Assembly (NCBI GenBank): GCA_032622095.1
Contig: CP136066.1
Span: 93,639,319-93,703,318, forward strand
Source: Siphonodentalium dalli
Lineage: Eukaryota > Mollusca > Scaphopoda > Gadilida > Siphonodentaliidae
Length of the DNA: 64,000 nucleotides
Direction of reading: 5' to 3'
Shown piece by piece: positions 20,600 to 33,900 of the stretch; the first letter of the stretch is position 1; every line of letters starts with the position of its first letter. Below the pieces are notes generated by a model. It was not told where the DNA came from. It searched no databases and worked only from the letters and a program-made list of their open reading frames with translations. The translations under genes were made by a program, and so were the position numbers.

Positions 20600-21300
20600 T
20601 TAGTCTATATATTTGCGATTTTCTGTCTGTCTGTTCTATAGAAATCCATGGGGGACCGACCATCTAGATGGTGCCAAAGGGGTCTAACAGCAAAACATTT
20701 TGATGCAGATTTACACCAAACTAATACATAATCATCTCCATGATACAAGGAATCTAATGGTGTGGTTTCAAGATGTCAAAAGTGGTGTCGTTCGAGTCAG
20801 GGATGCACGGAAGGGGAGAGGGGAACCAAAATTGATAAACATATTTTTAGCACCTATTTCCATCATGTGAGTTAAAGACGCCAAATTGGTGCCATTTGAT
20901 TGAGAGATGGGGGGCACTAAATTTGATAAGAATACTGATTACCAACAAACTTATACATAATCATCTCCATAATATCAGGAGTCAAATAGACATGGTTTAA
21001 ATATGTCAAAAGTGGCGCCGTTCGAACCAAAAGCTGATACAAATATGTTTAGCACTACTTTCCACCAAATTCATACTAGTACACATTCTTCTCCAATGAT
21101 TCGCGGAATCAAATCATGTGGGTTAAAGATGCCACATTTGGTGCTGGGGCCATTTGTCAGGAATGGAGAAATATAGGAGGGGCACGAACATTGCTAAGAA
21201 TTTTTGTCGCCGATATACTACAAAATTATATATATCATCTCCATAATTTGTTATGATGAAGTTTTGTCGTTAAAATTTCACAATCTTGACAAATGGTGAC
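20600..21300. repeat. Degenerate repeat with about 250-bp periodicity
   Basis: Recurring 'ttacaccaaactaatacataatc', 'ctccatgatacaaggaatc' and 'ggtttcaagatgtcaaaagtgg' at about 20710, 20945 and 21065. No coding sequence. Confidence 0.5.
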
Positions 21301-21722
21301 GGAATTAAGTCACTTGACCAAATATTTCTTCTCAACTATCATATTTATATAGGAATGGGAATCAGGGCATTCATATAGTGAGCTAGCAGAAACAGATACA
21401 TAGAAGAAAGCGTGCATTAAAAGTATATTTATTATTCTATTTAAGATGCACATTAGACATGAAAAATGAGGAACCTTGAGACCGTCAGAGGGTGGCATGT
21501 TAGAATGGCTCATGTATTATAACACAATTGAGTCTGTCCCATTATAGATATATTCCACAAAAAATATACAGTTTGTCAAGAGAGATGAAACGTATAGGAG
21601 GCCTGTTAAAAATAGTGGTCACATGCAGTGTAATAACAATTAATTGGGTATGCAAGAATTGCCATGACATATCTAATTATTCTATTTAAAATCTATATTT
21701 CACAGCGATCTGTGTGTAGAAG

Positions 21723-21902
21723 ATGATGAATTGTCATCTTAGCCGAATAGCATGTATGCGAGGTGCTTTTGGATTCTGTGCTCTGGACAGGGTGAAATTG
21801 CTTGGAACAACATTTCTTTTACAAAATCCACAACTTGAAGTTACAAAAGCATGCCAGCAGCGTTCGTTCCATGTCACTGGATCTCAATGCAAGAAAAAAT
21901 TG
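21723..21902 (+). CDS. MTIF2: MTIF2 exon 1 (presequence)
   Basis: ATGATG start. Sixty codons, basic and poor in acidic residues, with the matrix-targeting look RSFHVTGSQ. Donor AAATTG|gtaagt, phase 0. The tandem ATG leaves the exact start open by one codon. 'gtgtgtag|aagATG' could be the acceptor of a non-coding exon. Confidence 0.85.
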
Positions 21903-24900
21903 GTAAGTTACAATGATTATTAACTCTGCCTTTCAGCAGATATTAATAATTTTCTATATCTGTCTTATTTGGGTTGTCCAATAAATCAGCATTAACCATT
22001 TCTTTACTAAATACTCTTTGATGAGTAGTTATCCCTTGGGAAATGTTCAGATAATAAGTTCAACAAACGACCATAGGTGAGGAACCCGGCCCAATAGCCA
22101 CATTAATTTTTTTGAAAATTGGGCTGCAGTCATGCATGGGGGGGGGGGGGGGGGGGGGGCAGGGTGTCAATATAGTTTTCGTTGCTAAATCAGCACATCA
22201 GCACTGTGGCCAAAACCATGGTAGCCATCCAGGAACACTTGAATATTCAGCTGTATATTCATACAAAAATTACTTCTGTGATAATGTATTTCTTCAGAAG
22301 TAAGTATAATATCATTTTGTCTAGATATCCCAGAATGAGATCAGGGGAAATCAGGAGTATTTTCAGTCATGCATTGTCCTTTAACCTGCAGAAAAAGCTC
22401 AAAATCATAACCTTAAAATCAGCTGAAAGAGGTATCTTTCTTGAACATATTGCAGGTCACATTCCGTTATAATTTGCAAGGAAGTGTAAAAACTTCCTCC
22501 CATATTTGAGGTACTAAGCTGTGGAATCCGGCTTCCTATCATGCATTTTCTAAGGTCATTGATACACTGATAGGGTGTCTTTACCATAAGGATCATCATG
22601 TGTGATTGCAGACTACACAATTATGGCACACATCACACTAATAGGGGTTCTCTCCTGTATGGGACCTCATATGTTTTTTCCAGATTACCTACCTTAGTGA
22701 ATCTCTTAAGACACACATCACACTGAAAGGGTTTCTCTCCCATATGGATCCTCACATGTTGAGTCGCATTATCCGATTGAGTGAATTTCTTAAGACACAG
22801 ATGGTGAAGTTGCCGATGTGCACACCCATTGGGCACCTCAATTTGGAGGATATAGAGAACTAAACTAAAAAAGAAAATTAAACTATCTAAAGAAGTTTCT
22901 AAAGAAACAAAAAATATAGTTAATTTTATAATAAAAATACTTTCCAGAGAAGATGAGGCCATGCAGAGTGAAGTCCTCAGAGTGTGAATTTAGTGATGCT
23001 AGCCCACCTCTGGGGAACTCATTCTGCATGTCCAGCACCATATTTTGAGGCCTGATTGGAATGATCTAATCTTTATTTGTCATCATATTCCAATGAAAGA
23101 AGCAACTGATAGAAGAACACCTATGGATTTTTTTTCTATTTAGATATATAGAGATGTTCAGATAAACAGTTTTTAATTTATATGTCAATATGTGTACCCA
23201 TAACGTAATTCCGTCGACCATCCATCTGTCTGTCCGTAGATAGATGCTATCCAGTTTAATAACTCAAGTAATTTGAGTTCGATCGTGTTCATGTTTTACA
23301 TGCAGATTTTTTATGGCACACCCCTCACCTGTATAGATTTTGGTATCGATCAGTTGATCAATTTAGAAAATATTGAACCTTCCAATTCATCCCATAGACA
23401 TGTGCTATCCGATGCAATCACTCAAACATTTTTCATCCGATCCTGTTTAAATTTCATTCAGGGTTTCCGGTGACACACCCCTCACCTGTAATGATTTTAG
23501 TATCTTTCAATTGATCTGCTTAGAAAAAATTAACCCTTCCCACATATTTCATTACCAGAATGTCATACTATCTGATGCTGTTACTCAAATATTTTTCATT
23601 CGATCTTCCTCATATTTCTAGGTTTGTGTTGGCACACTCTTCACCTGTCTGGAAATTGGTACGGATTGATTAATTGGTCTTGAAAATGATATTAGCTCTT
23701 CCCACCCACCACGTAGAGACACACATTATCAACACCAAAATCAACTATTGGCTGCTAGCCAATATGAATTATCTGTACAATGTGCACCAAGTAAAGATAT
23801 ATACCTGTCTCAAATAGGCAGAAAATAATAGGCTTAAATTAGCCCTTCCACTTTGAACTAGGTTTGTTGATGAACACTCTATAAAACACCATTGAATATT
23901 CTTATATTATTAGAAGTGTTTTGAAAATCTCTCTACGGCATGTTCTTTAATGTCAATAAATTAATGATGAGAATCCAGTGTTTAGAAGATGATGGATCAT
24001 ATGTTTACCAGTATATTTTCGCTGCATTGTAAACACAGGCTACTTTTCTTTTGAACATGGGCAGTATAGTTTATATATATCACTGCCAAGATAATTAATT
24101 AGTCTGAACGCTGGGCTGCAGAATAATAACAATGCTCTTATTCTTTGGCATTGACTTATTGCATGGGTATCTAAGAACAGTCACTTGCTTTCTATGAACT
24201 ATTTTTGTTGATCAGTTGATTAGATTGGGAAATATTAACCCCTTCCACCCGACCATAGACCTAATGCTATCTGATTTGATAACTCAAATATTTGTCACCC
24301 GTTAGTGTTGATATTTCATAGCAGGGTTTATGAGGACACACACCTGACCTGTATAGTTAGAGTCATTTGGTTTATTTGCTTGCTTTGAAATATTAGCCCT
24401 GCCACCTATTCCGTAGATACATGCTATCCACTATGATATAACTCAAATATTTTTCACCTGATCACTCTCATAAACCACCTGCATATTAATCAAGACACAC
24501 TCTTCACTTGTATATATTTTTGGTATCAATTTATTGTTTGTAAATATTAACCCTACCTCTAACCATTGCATGAGCACATGCTATCCAAAGCAATACTTTC
24601 ACTGATCTATCTATATCAAAGATAATGATGGAAACCCCCTAATATATCATTCCAATCATCTCCAATAAGCCTATAATCAGTTATTGATTGCTGATTTTTG
24701 AGTCGTAATGGTTAAACGTATAGGTTAAACATCTTCCGATCATTATGTGGATTTTGGTGGATTGAATTACAATGGAGATAATCATATCCTGTTTTTGTTG
24801 TATATTCGGGGATTCGAGCATGAAAACTGTTTTCATGCTTGAATCCCTGACTATCCAACGAAACAGAGTATGTTTATCTCCTTAGTATTTTATTCCCTCG

Positions 24901-27900
24901 AATGTATTCTATCTTTCTTGACAGTCAGCCAAGCCCATCAATCTAAAGATGAAATCAAAAGAGCAGACAGAAATTATTGAGATCTCAAGAACACTGTCAG
25001 TAACAGAATTATCTGAAGCAATGAACAGAGATATAAGTACGTAATATGATCATTTTGGGAATAACAAACTTAAAGACTTGTTTCAGTTGATGAAACTGAT
25101 AAGTAAATACTCAGACACTATATTGACTGGAAGAAAGTAAAATTCAATTAATCCTTTCTATACTAAACGTATTCTCTCATTCAGTTATAGAAACCGACAT
25201 GGGAATGGTCTATTATTCATCTGGAGGGGTGTTTATGACAGCAGATATAAACAAAAGTGAAAAATGAGTCCTATTTATTGGAGGGAAATGTTCAGATAAT
25301 AATATCAATGGTTGTTTGTTGAACTTATTAATGAACATTTCCTATGGGATATAAACCACTCATCAATGAATATATAGAAAGTATAGTAAAGTATAGAAAG
25401 GGTTAATATTGTCAAAAATACCAACCGCATCCATTGTTCCATTTCAGAAAACACATTGTCTGAATCCTGCGCACAATTTTAAATATTTATTCCTTAAAAG
25501 GACTCAAAGCCAACGAAATGGTTTCAGTGAAATAATATAAACTTTAGGCCAAAATAAAAAAGACCTGTGTTTCTGGTGACCTACCCGCCCCTATTTTGTA
25601 TAATACTACATAAGAATATTATCTCGATAAAGGTCCAATTAGTCACCAAAGTTTCATGAAAACTTGACTGTAAATATTGGAAAAGGTTAAAGCATTGAAT
25701 ATAATATTCGGACTAAAATATTTGAACTTACTACGCAATCTGTCAACAAATCACTGTAACATTTTTGTTTTCAACATCAGAAACTTTCTAATTATCAATA
25801 ATGAATATAAGAACAAAGTTTATCTATTGTTCCATGTTCTTCATAGTGGTGATGTTTTTACAGACCTTTATATATTTTTGCACATTTACCAGCTTGAAGT
25901 GCCTTGAATTCCTTTAATCCGGGAAGCCTGGATTGACAATAAACAAACAGTAATGATTTGGATGAGATTCACTGCATTTAGTTCATATTCACAGTATCCT
26001 TTGTTAACCCTTATACATGTAATTTATTAGTAAACAAGCCTGAGTTTAGTGATGCTATCTCGCATAGTGGGCTAGCATCACCAAATTCACCCTCTGGTGA
26101 CCTCATTCTGCATGGCCTCATCTAGTATGGGTGACATAGCCTCAGATTGAAGTTCCCAAATGGTGAATATTGTGATGTACACCCATCGGGAACCTCGATT
26201 ATGCAATGTTTCGTCTGCCAATTTGGGGATTTAACCCTTTACCCAACAAAGCGGCCAAAAACGCCCAAATAAAGCTTCAACAGCCTAAAATATCTTCGGT
26301 CTGTCTCAATAACACCATACTAATATGGATATCATTGGAACCGGTTCATTGACCACATTGTGATGGTTACAGTTATGCCCTGTGCCAATGCATTCTCTTA
26401 TATATGCGAGTCGACCATTCTTACATTTTTCAACAATTTTTATAATATATTTCCACATTCTTTGACAATTTTATCATTTTTAATATGTGTTAAATTAAGC
26501 CAATGCATTCTCGTATATATGCGAGTCGACCATAGGTCGCCTCACATATATAAGAGAATGCATTGGCACAGGGCCGTTCTGTTGGGTAAAGGGTTAAAGA
26601 AACTAAGTTAAAGAAATAGAATCTATGTGAAGAAGTTTCTGAAGAAATTTGATAAAAAAGAAGCTTTCCATAAAAGAGAAGGCCTATGCAGTATGAGGTC
26701 CCCAGATGGATAGCATCACTAAATTCACCCTCTGGGGACTCATTTTGCAAATTACATGCACACTAAACTCAGGCTTATTAGTCAAGTATTTTATCAAAAC
26801 TCGACTTATGGTTTGAAGAGGGACAGTTGGCAGGCAGACCCAAAGCTGGTACATTTAACATAGCCGTTTATTGATGGATTCTAACAATTTTTAGTATGTA
26901 AGTTTATTGTCACATGCGGCAATTTAACACATTATATCAGGCCTGTCCCGACTTTCTAACCAGAGTTATGCCACTTAGTGTGATAACTTGAACAAACATC
27001 AATCAATTGCATTCATATTTGGTATATCGATCTCACAACAATAACTTGATAGAGTTCAAAAACAAGGTTTGTCAGATTTTTTTTACATGAGTTACCATCC
27101 TTAGTTTGTCTATTTTTAGCAATTTTAGGAATTCTTTTGTCTGTCAGCAGCTTAACGCGATAACTTTATCAAACATCAACCAATTTCATTCATATTTAGT
27201 ATATGGATCTTTTAAAATATCTCTTATACCCTTATACTCCTATATTGGGAAAAAACTCATCCAAAGCCATCTTTATTGGCAACCCTTGTTCCCATTTTAA
27301 ATATCACAAACCAATGTTCTCATTATTATACATCGTCAACTTGTTTCATTCAGATTATGTCATTAAGACTTTGGGAACGAATATAAAGATTGGTGGCAGG
27401 CGAGCAACTTTCAAGCCAGACTCAGGTAAGTTTACTTCAGGCTCAGGCATGTGACAACATTGTGGTGAGATTATGGTGGATCATCAGGGCTTAGGTGCTT
27501 TGTTTGTTGGCTCGCAAAAGATGGAAATCGTGGGAACAATGGTGCGCAGGAGCAACAGCTCACCTCAAAATCAAGTCACTGTGATGTTATTTAGTAATAT
27601 TTTGCATCACCCAGAATGTCGGCTTTTTATTTGCCGAGAGCTGTGTCTTATCTTGGTATAGTGTTGTGCTAAATTTAGCATGCTGCTATATTAGTATGGT
27701 TTCGTGCTAAATACAGAACAATAGTGCTACATTTAGTACAATATTACACAAAACTCTGTTGCATGTCTTGTAATTGACATACAAGTATAGTGCACAATGG
27801 GATAGTTATAGTTCACAATGCTTCACTTCGCGTCGTGAACTATACCCACTCCACTGAGTACTATTATATAGATAATGCATGGCTTGGAGTTGACTATGCC

Positions 27901-30900
27901 AAAATAGTTATCCAAGATGAGGAAGAGTCCACGAGCTTTTGGCGAGTGGACTATTTCTTCTCGAGAACCACTATTTTGGCATAGTCAACAACAAGACATG
28001 CATTATTTATTACATTATATCATACACTGAAGTGAATTTTCACACAATAGCTGTGTCTGGTTTTATCACAATTTTATTTGGTGCAAATTTTTGAAATATG
28101 TCTCAGATTTTAATTTACAGCAATATTTTCGGCAATGGCAGGGGAGTATAACTATGTTATTGGTTACAACTAATATCATTTCTACGTAGTTTGTGTATTT
28201 ATTTATATAAATCCATCGTTAACAAAGACATTTTGGCAAAATTTTAGAAGTTAATTTGTTTATCTTCAATGAAAACTGAAAAGGAAGTTATAAATACTGT
28301 TCACTGGAACTCAAAAATTAGGACTGTCTGCTTGCCGAACTAAGCTATTATTTATATTGGATGGCTATGATCGGACACTTGTCAGATCATTAAAATTCAC
28401 CAATAAGTCTAACAATATACTGATAATGCAACAAGTAAAGTAAAAGGTATATTTTCAGATTGGCCGTGTCTTTAGGTGGCAATCTGATTGCGCAAAATGA
28501 GTCTATTACTATAAATTGAAAAATAATAGTAGGCGAGTAGGAATCCTACTGGGGCACTATTGGAAAAATAGTATGCAGTATGCAGCCAATCAGAATGTGA
28601 GATATAATATATAACAGGTCAGTCAACTCTAAGCCTTGCACTATTTAATAAGTATTTATTAAATATACACAGCTCAGTGAAGCTGAATTGGTCAAGTTCC
28701 CATGTTTCTGTTGATTAGTGTACCTAGGATATCAAAATGTTGGTTAGGCTGCCCAGGATCTAGAAACATTGATTTAAGTACACAGGATCTCTGAAACGTT
28801 GATTAGACATAATATCATAGTCTTAGAAATGTTGTCTGCTTCTATTTGATGACAAATCAATGTCGTTATCATCCATCTATACCCATTTTATGTTGACTAT
28901 ATATTATATTATATTAAAACTTCCATCATAAATCCACCTGCATTTTGTGAAAATGTTAATTATTCCCGCCACCTTGTTAACCCTTCCATGACTGGAGCTT
29001 CCTTAAATTATGCGAAATCCTGTACCAATGCATTCTCTTATATATGCGAGTCTCCCATAGGGAGCCTCGCATATATAAGAGAATACATTGGCCTAACAAT
29101 ATTTACCTTGATCTTGTAAGCCCGTGAATTCTCTTATATATGCTAGGCTCCCGATGGGAGACTGGCACAGGATATTTAATGCTGCACCAGCACAGCTCCC
29201 ATCACGAAAGGGTTAATTGTCTCTTTGATAGAGGTTGCATGTCTAATGGGCGAGATTTGTAGATTCTGTGTACTCTAATCAATGCTTTGTAAATCTTGGG
29301 AACCCTAATAAACAGAAACTTGCGAACTTAACCACTTTAGTCTGAGTGAGCCCTTACAACAGACAATTATATATTTATTCATCCTGTTTAAACACTACTG
29401 TATATTTGGTTTACTTAATAAATAATCTCTGTTTCCTCATGTAATTACACTGTTAACCCTTTCTTATCCCACTCAGTTATGAAAGTATACATTGGAATGG
29501 TCTATTATTAATTTGGAGAGGTATCTGGGAAAAATGAGCAGACAACAGATAATACACATGCAGAAGTAGTGCTATTTATTGGAGGGAAATGGTCATTTGT
29601 TGAACTTATTATCTGATTATTTCCTAAGAGATAACTACTTGTAAATCACGAAGCGAGTTATCAACAGTTTGTGATTTGGTATGATGCATTTAACTCTTTC
29701 ATGACGGCAGCTGCGCTGGTGCAGCATTAAAGTTCCTGTGCCATTGCATTCTCTTATATATGCGAGTCACCCATAGGGAGCCTCACATATATAATAGAAT
29801 CCACTGGCTAACAAGGTCACTATTATACTGGCTTACAAGGTAAATATTGTTAGGCCAATGTATTCTCTTATATATGTGAGGCTCCCTATGGGAGACTCGC
29901 ATATATAAGAGAATGTATTGGCACAGGTTTATCGCAAAATTTCAGCAAGCTCCAGTCATGGAAGGGTTGAACTGTGTAATTATATTATGAAACTGCGATT
30001 ATTACTGATAATTACATCTCTCTGAAAAACATCAAGCTGGAAATGCATTTTGAGTTAGAAATATTGTTAAATATTGGGAATTTATAGTGACGCTGCCATG
30101 ACGTCACATGTTGCCGTGATCAAAGTCTTGCACTCAACATTTACTTCCGCCCAAATCTAATTATCTTATTTAAATACATCTATAGTTAGTATTTTCGAAA
30201 GCATTGGTAAAATAATATGGCCGGAGCGACCACATAATTTGTGGTGATTCAAGATTACAATAATCACAGGATGATAATTATGCATGGTACCACTATACTC
30301 ATAATGATGAAGGGAAATGTTTTCAGCGAAGTGGAAATGGCCGAGTCATTGAGAACATGGATACGACATGACAAGTGCAATATCTTGTCTGGACTCTGGC
30401 CCATTAAAGCCAAATGATGTAAATGGTGTCATGAACTGTGCCATGATGTCTTCACCTGTTGTCATTAAGCTAACCAACGAAATTGGTTTAAATGAAACTA
30501 ATAGACCTAGGCCTAAATCATATTGGAGTTCTTCGGAAGTTGTGAAGTAACCAATTCTATATTCATGTCGTTAGTTCACTTCCGATTCCGCAATTTAACA
30601 AACTCCAGATAGTTGCTAACCAGAAGTCATGTGTCAATTTCACAAAAAACGTACACGCCACCAGAAGTTGGCTCATCACTATAGAAAAATTATATGATGT
30701 CATCATTCACCTGCACCTAAGATATAAGCGCCAATGCACGCTTCACACGCTTGTGGTTGCTACTATAGAAAATGAAGTGGATATAATTACACTATAACAT
30801 AATACTCCTTCCATTTTCTCTTCCAGTGTTAGAAGAACCGGTTATTGATGCATTCATAAGGATGCATGGTTTGAAATTCAAATACAAAGCAAAGCACAAG

Positions 30901-33900
30901 GCAGGTGCAGAGATGGAGGCCAAGATTAAAGATGTTGTCAGACAGTGAGTTTAACTTTACACCATGGACACTTGCTTGAACTCTCTAATATGATTTTACA
31001 TGACGAGTAGTGGAGCAATATAATAATAATCATAGGATGATAATTATGTGTAGCAGCAAGCCTTGAAATAGGGTGTCTGTCATTTGCAGAATGAGGTCCC
31101 CAGAGGGTGAATTTAGTGATGCTATCCCGCATAGCGGGCTAGCATCACCAAATTCACCCTCTGGGGACCTCATCCTGCTGAGGTGTAAGCAGAATGAGGT
31201 CCCCAGAGGGGGAATTTGGTGATGCTAGCCCGCTAATGACAGACACCCTATTTCAAGGCTTGTGTAGTAGCACTACTCGTAATGCTGAAGGGATCATTGT
31301 CGCTACATTTTGGAGTGTTGTGTACCTTGCTTTACAACAAGGTGTTTTGGGAACCCAGCTTGACCTTTGCTGTTTTCAGATCACATTTAATACTATAACC
31401 TCGCATCCCAGCAATCACATGGCCCATTGATAGTCATCATTGTTATTCCTGCCTCAAATTTTATTAATTTTATCGGCGGCTTAACACTAAGAATTATATG
31501 TAACATCATGCAGTGACCCGACAGAGACGACATGACAAGTGCAATCTTGTCTCTAGACTTGTCTTGTCGCAAAGCCAAATGGCGTCATGAACTGTGTTTG
31601 TGGTTGCTATTATGTATGGGACCTGGTTCTGGCAAAGACATTTTGTGGGCAAGGCCCTTAAACCAATGTTTTATGATTTATAGCTTATGTAAATCAATTA
31701 TTTTGAAACCTACAAGATGCTAGCTTTTTAGCTCACCTGAGACAGTCTCTGGTGGAGCTGTAGTCATCACTCGTCAGTCCGTCCGTCCATCCATCTGTCA
31801 AGAATCGTCTTCTTCTCCAGAATCGTAAGACCGAATGGGTTCATATTTGGTGTGGATGTTCCCTTGGGGACTCACATTAAGATTTGTTCGAATGAGGTCA
31901 CCAGGTCAATTAGTTGCGAAACCAGGGCCATAACTCTATTCCTCCATAATAGTTCTTAGAACGACTTCTCAAAAACCATTGGGCCGATTTAGCTTATATT
32001 TGGTATGGAGGGGCCTTGGGTGACTGGGGTTCAGATTTGTTCAAACGGGCTCACTGGTTCAAATATGGATGGAGTCAGGCACATAACTTTAAAAAAAAAA
32101 ATTATTAACTTTTTTTTTAATTTAATTTAGATTTAACTCCTTAGGCCATATAAACTTAATAGTTTGTTTCTCAGGGATTTTTTTTTTCAAAGTGATGAGG
32201 GAGGCAGTTATTTATATTTATTATTTTTTTCAAATTAATTTTGTGGTGAGGCAGGTATTTATATATATAATATTTATCGGAGTCCCATATTAAGGAATAA
32301 TACTGGATATGGACACTATAGTGAAACAGGACAGCTGACCATCATATATCCCCTTAATAATCTAGATTTGTAATAAAGTTGCATAGAGGAAACAGTTTCA
32401 GTTATTCACTCTTGATGATGTGGAAACTACATCGGTGAAATTTGATGTAACTCAGGGTGACCACCAACCAGATCAAGCTTTATTGGAAGGAGTTCCACTG
32501 GACTACACATAAATTGATAATATAAAATCACAACAATAATTTATGAAATAAAAGGTTTATTTTCTAATTAATCACAGACTTTCATAAAAATCTTGAAGTT
32601 TGGAATAGTGCTGATCCACAAACCAGAGTGCATTACATACAATAGCCACACACTGCCGACCCACACTGTCAACGCTATCCGTTTGGAAGCCCACTTTCAC
32701 TTTGTTTTCACCTAACCAGTCAATGATTGAATGAATTAACTGCACAATTCGTCACGTTTGTTTTTCACATTTGTCTTACTGGGCAACACCACCTCCTTGC
32801 AACATGTCATCAGCACTGAGAATACATCGACAAGTTCTTCCGAGTTCTTCTTTGGTCACTCGAATTTGAAAAAATTGTCCGAAAAATTGCGTGACTTCAG
32901 AAAACATGATCATGATGTCTCCTGCAACTGTGTCAAAGTCCCCTGTTTTCATTTTTGAAACAACCAGGTCAAAATCATCGTCAATGTCTTTCGTGGACAT
33001 GAAATCACCAGCCATTTGACGAACAGTTTTTGATCTGTTGACTGATATAATGTCCATTTGCCTTCCGATGCATTCTGCACGATAGAAATGTTCATCAAAG
33101 TCGCCATTTTGTTATTATTTTAAACAGGAAGTCCGTCGGAATTATCCGCCCTTGTTTGTGAATGTAAAGTCCGGATAGATTTGCAGTCCGGATAGATGTG
33201 CAGTTTGCGTAAAGTTTCAAGACTAAGTTATCGGTCTGGGGCAGTTTGGGATATGCTGTATTTATATATTTATTATTTACAGCTACCAATAAATAAGGGG
33301 TAGCGCAGGGTTTTTTCGGGAGGCAGCGATCCCTGAGAAACGAACTATTTTGTGTGTATGGCCTTACTCAATTTAACAAAATGTTTTTTTTTATGAAAGC
33401 ATAACACACCTGTTATGAAACACTTGTACTGCACTGTACTGTAATGCTATTGTCAATAAGCATGCCTTATTTATCAGATCTTATCTGACATGTTTGATAA
33501 ACAAATAAATGGGGGAGAATGTTGGGTCATTAATGTTCAATTTAGATTTGAGATAGAATCCCATGACTTCTTAGCCTGGCTTGTAAACAAATTAAATTTT
33601 CTCTTGAGTGTGTGAGATGGTGTCTGTATAAACCATATAAATTATTATGTAGATTGATTTGAATATCTGGCTAGTCAAAAGTAGCTGAGATAGGGATTTA
33701 ACACTTTTGCTTTCAAAGAGTTGACTTCCAACTTCTAAACCTATCCTCTGAAACCACTAAACCATTGGATATGATAGTGAGAGCTCTTTGTATGATGTGC
33801 ATAGGGGCAGAGCTGTGATTTTTAAAACTAACCCCACCCACCCCAAATTCTTTAACCCCTTCTTAAGTCAAATTAGTTGAGCTTTTTAATTCAAGTTGGG

